Shown: one piece after another, positions 5,072-5,075 of the stretch
Numbering within the stretch: the first letter of the stretch is position 1
Layout: every line of letters starts with the position of its first letter
Origin: Spirochaetia bacterium UBA5368
GTDB taxonomy: Bacteria; Spirochaetota; UBA4802; UBA5368
DNA: 5,075 nt
Reading direction: 5' to 3'
Assembly (NCBI GenBank): GCA_002407865.1
Contig: DHPI01000047.1
Coordinates: 1 to 5,075, forward strand
Made by a program: the position numbers and the translations under genes
The notes under the pieces: model-generated
Database searches by the model: none
Seen by the model: the letters and a program-made list of their open reading frames with translations, nothing else
Told to the model about the DNA's origin: nothing

Positions 5072-5075
5072 TTCG

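Noticed and set aside
4314..5072. Longer rsmG frame starting at 5072 (MFHVEH...)
   Set aside because: The extra codons are a parS palindrome, and the strong ribosome-binding site fits ATG 5024.

Overview
The window is a piece of a bacterial chromosome, about half G+C and densely coding, with no tRNA, rRNA, CRISPR array or insertion sequence that I can see. The lineage cannot be fixed from the sequence. The strongest landmark is at the right end: rsmG (gidB) accompanied by two perfect copies of a 16-bp palindrome of the parS type, the chromosomal ParB-binding site. rsmG and parS usually lie near the replication origin, so this is probably an origin-proximal segment.

Layout, left to right. Positions 1-895, minus strand: a two-gene unit, hypA (nickel insertion/zinc protein for NiFe-hydrogenase) followed 10 bases later by a mogA/moaB-family molybdopterin adenylyltransferase cut by the left edge. 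Positions 896-1037: a short divergent intergenic gap. Positions 1038-2894, plus strand: a solitary Eco57I/TaqI-like N6-adenine DNA methyltransferase with a C-terminal target-recognition region and no visible nuclease domain or partner. Positions 2872-4154, minus strand: a short-chain dehydrogenase/reductase (SDR) translationally coupled by an ATGA overlap to a 179-residue protein of unknown function, whose 3' end overlaps the methyltransferase 3' end by 23 bases. Positions 4155-4313: a gap with a promoter-like site containing a 12-bp palindrome in its spacer, and a long imperfect inverted repeat. Positions 4314-5024, minus strand: rsmG, with one parS-like site inside the gene and another 31 bases upstream of its start.

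The genes do not form one pathway. hypA and mogA both serve metal-cofactor assembly (Ni and Mo/W). The methyltransferase is transcribed opposite to everything else and looks like an independent insertion or an orphan regulatory/protective methylase. The SDR and the unknown protein are a likely functional pair. rsmG is housekeeping (16S rRNA m7G methylation) and here also carries chromosome-segregation sites.

The points most worth a second look are: the parS pair and the resulting false MFHVEH N-terminus of rsmG; the well-placed ribosome-binding site of the methyltransferase, which drives an out-of-frame 20-codon ORF; the A9 tract in the methyltransferase; the uncharacterised SDR partner; and a striking local excess of GATATC.
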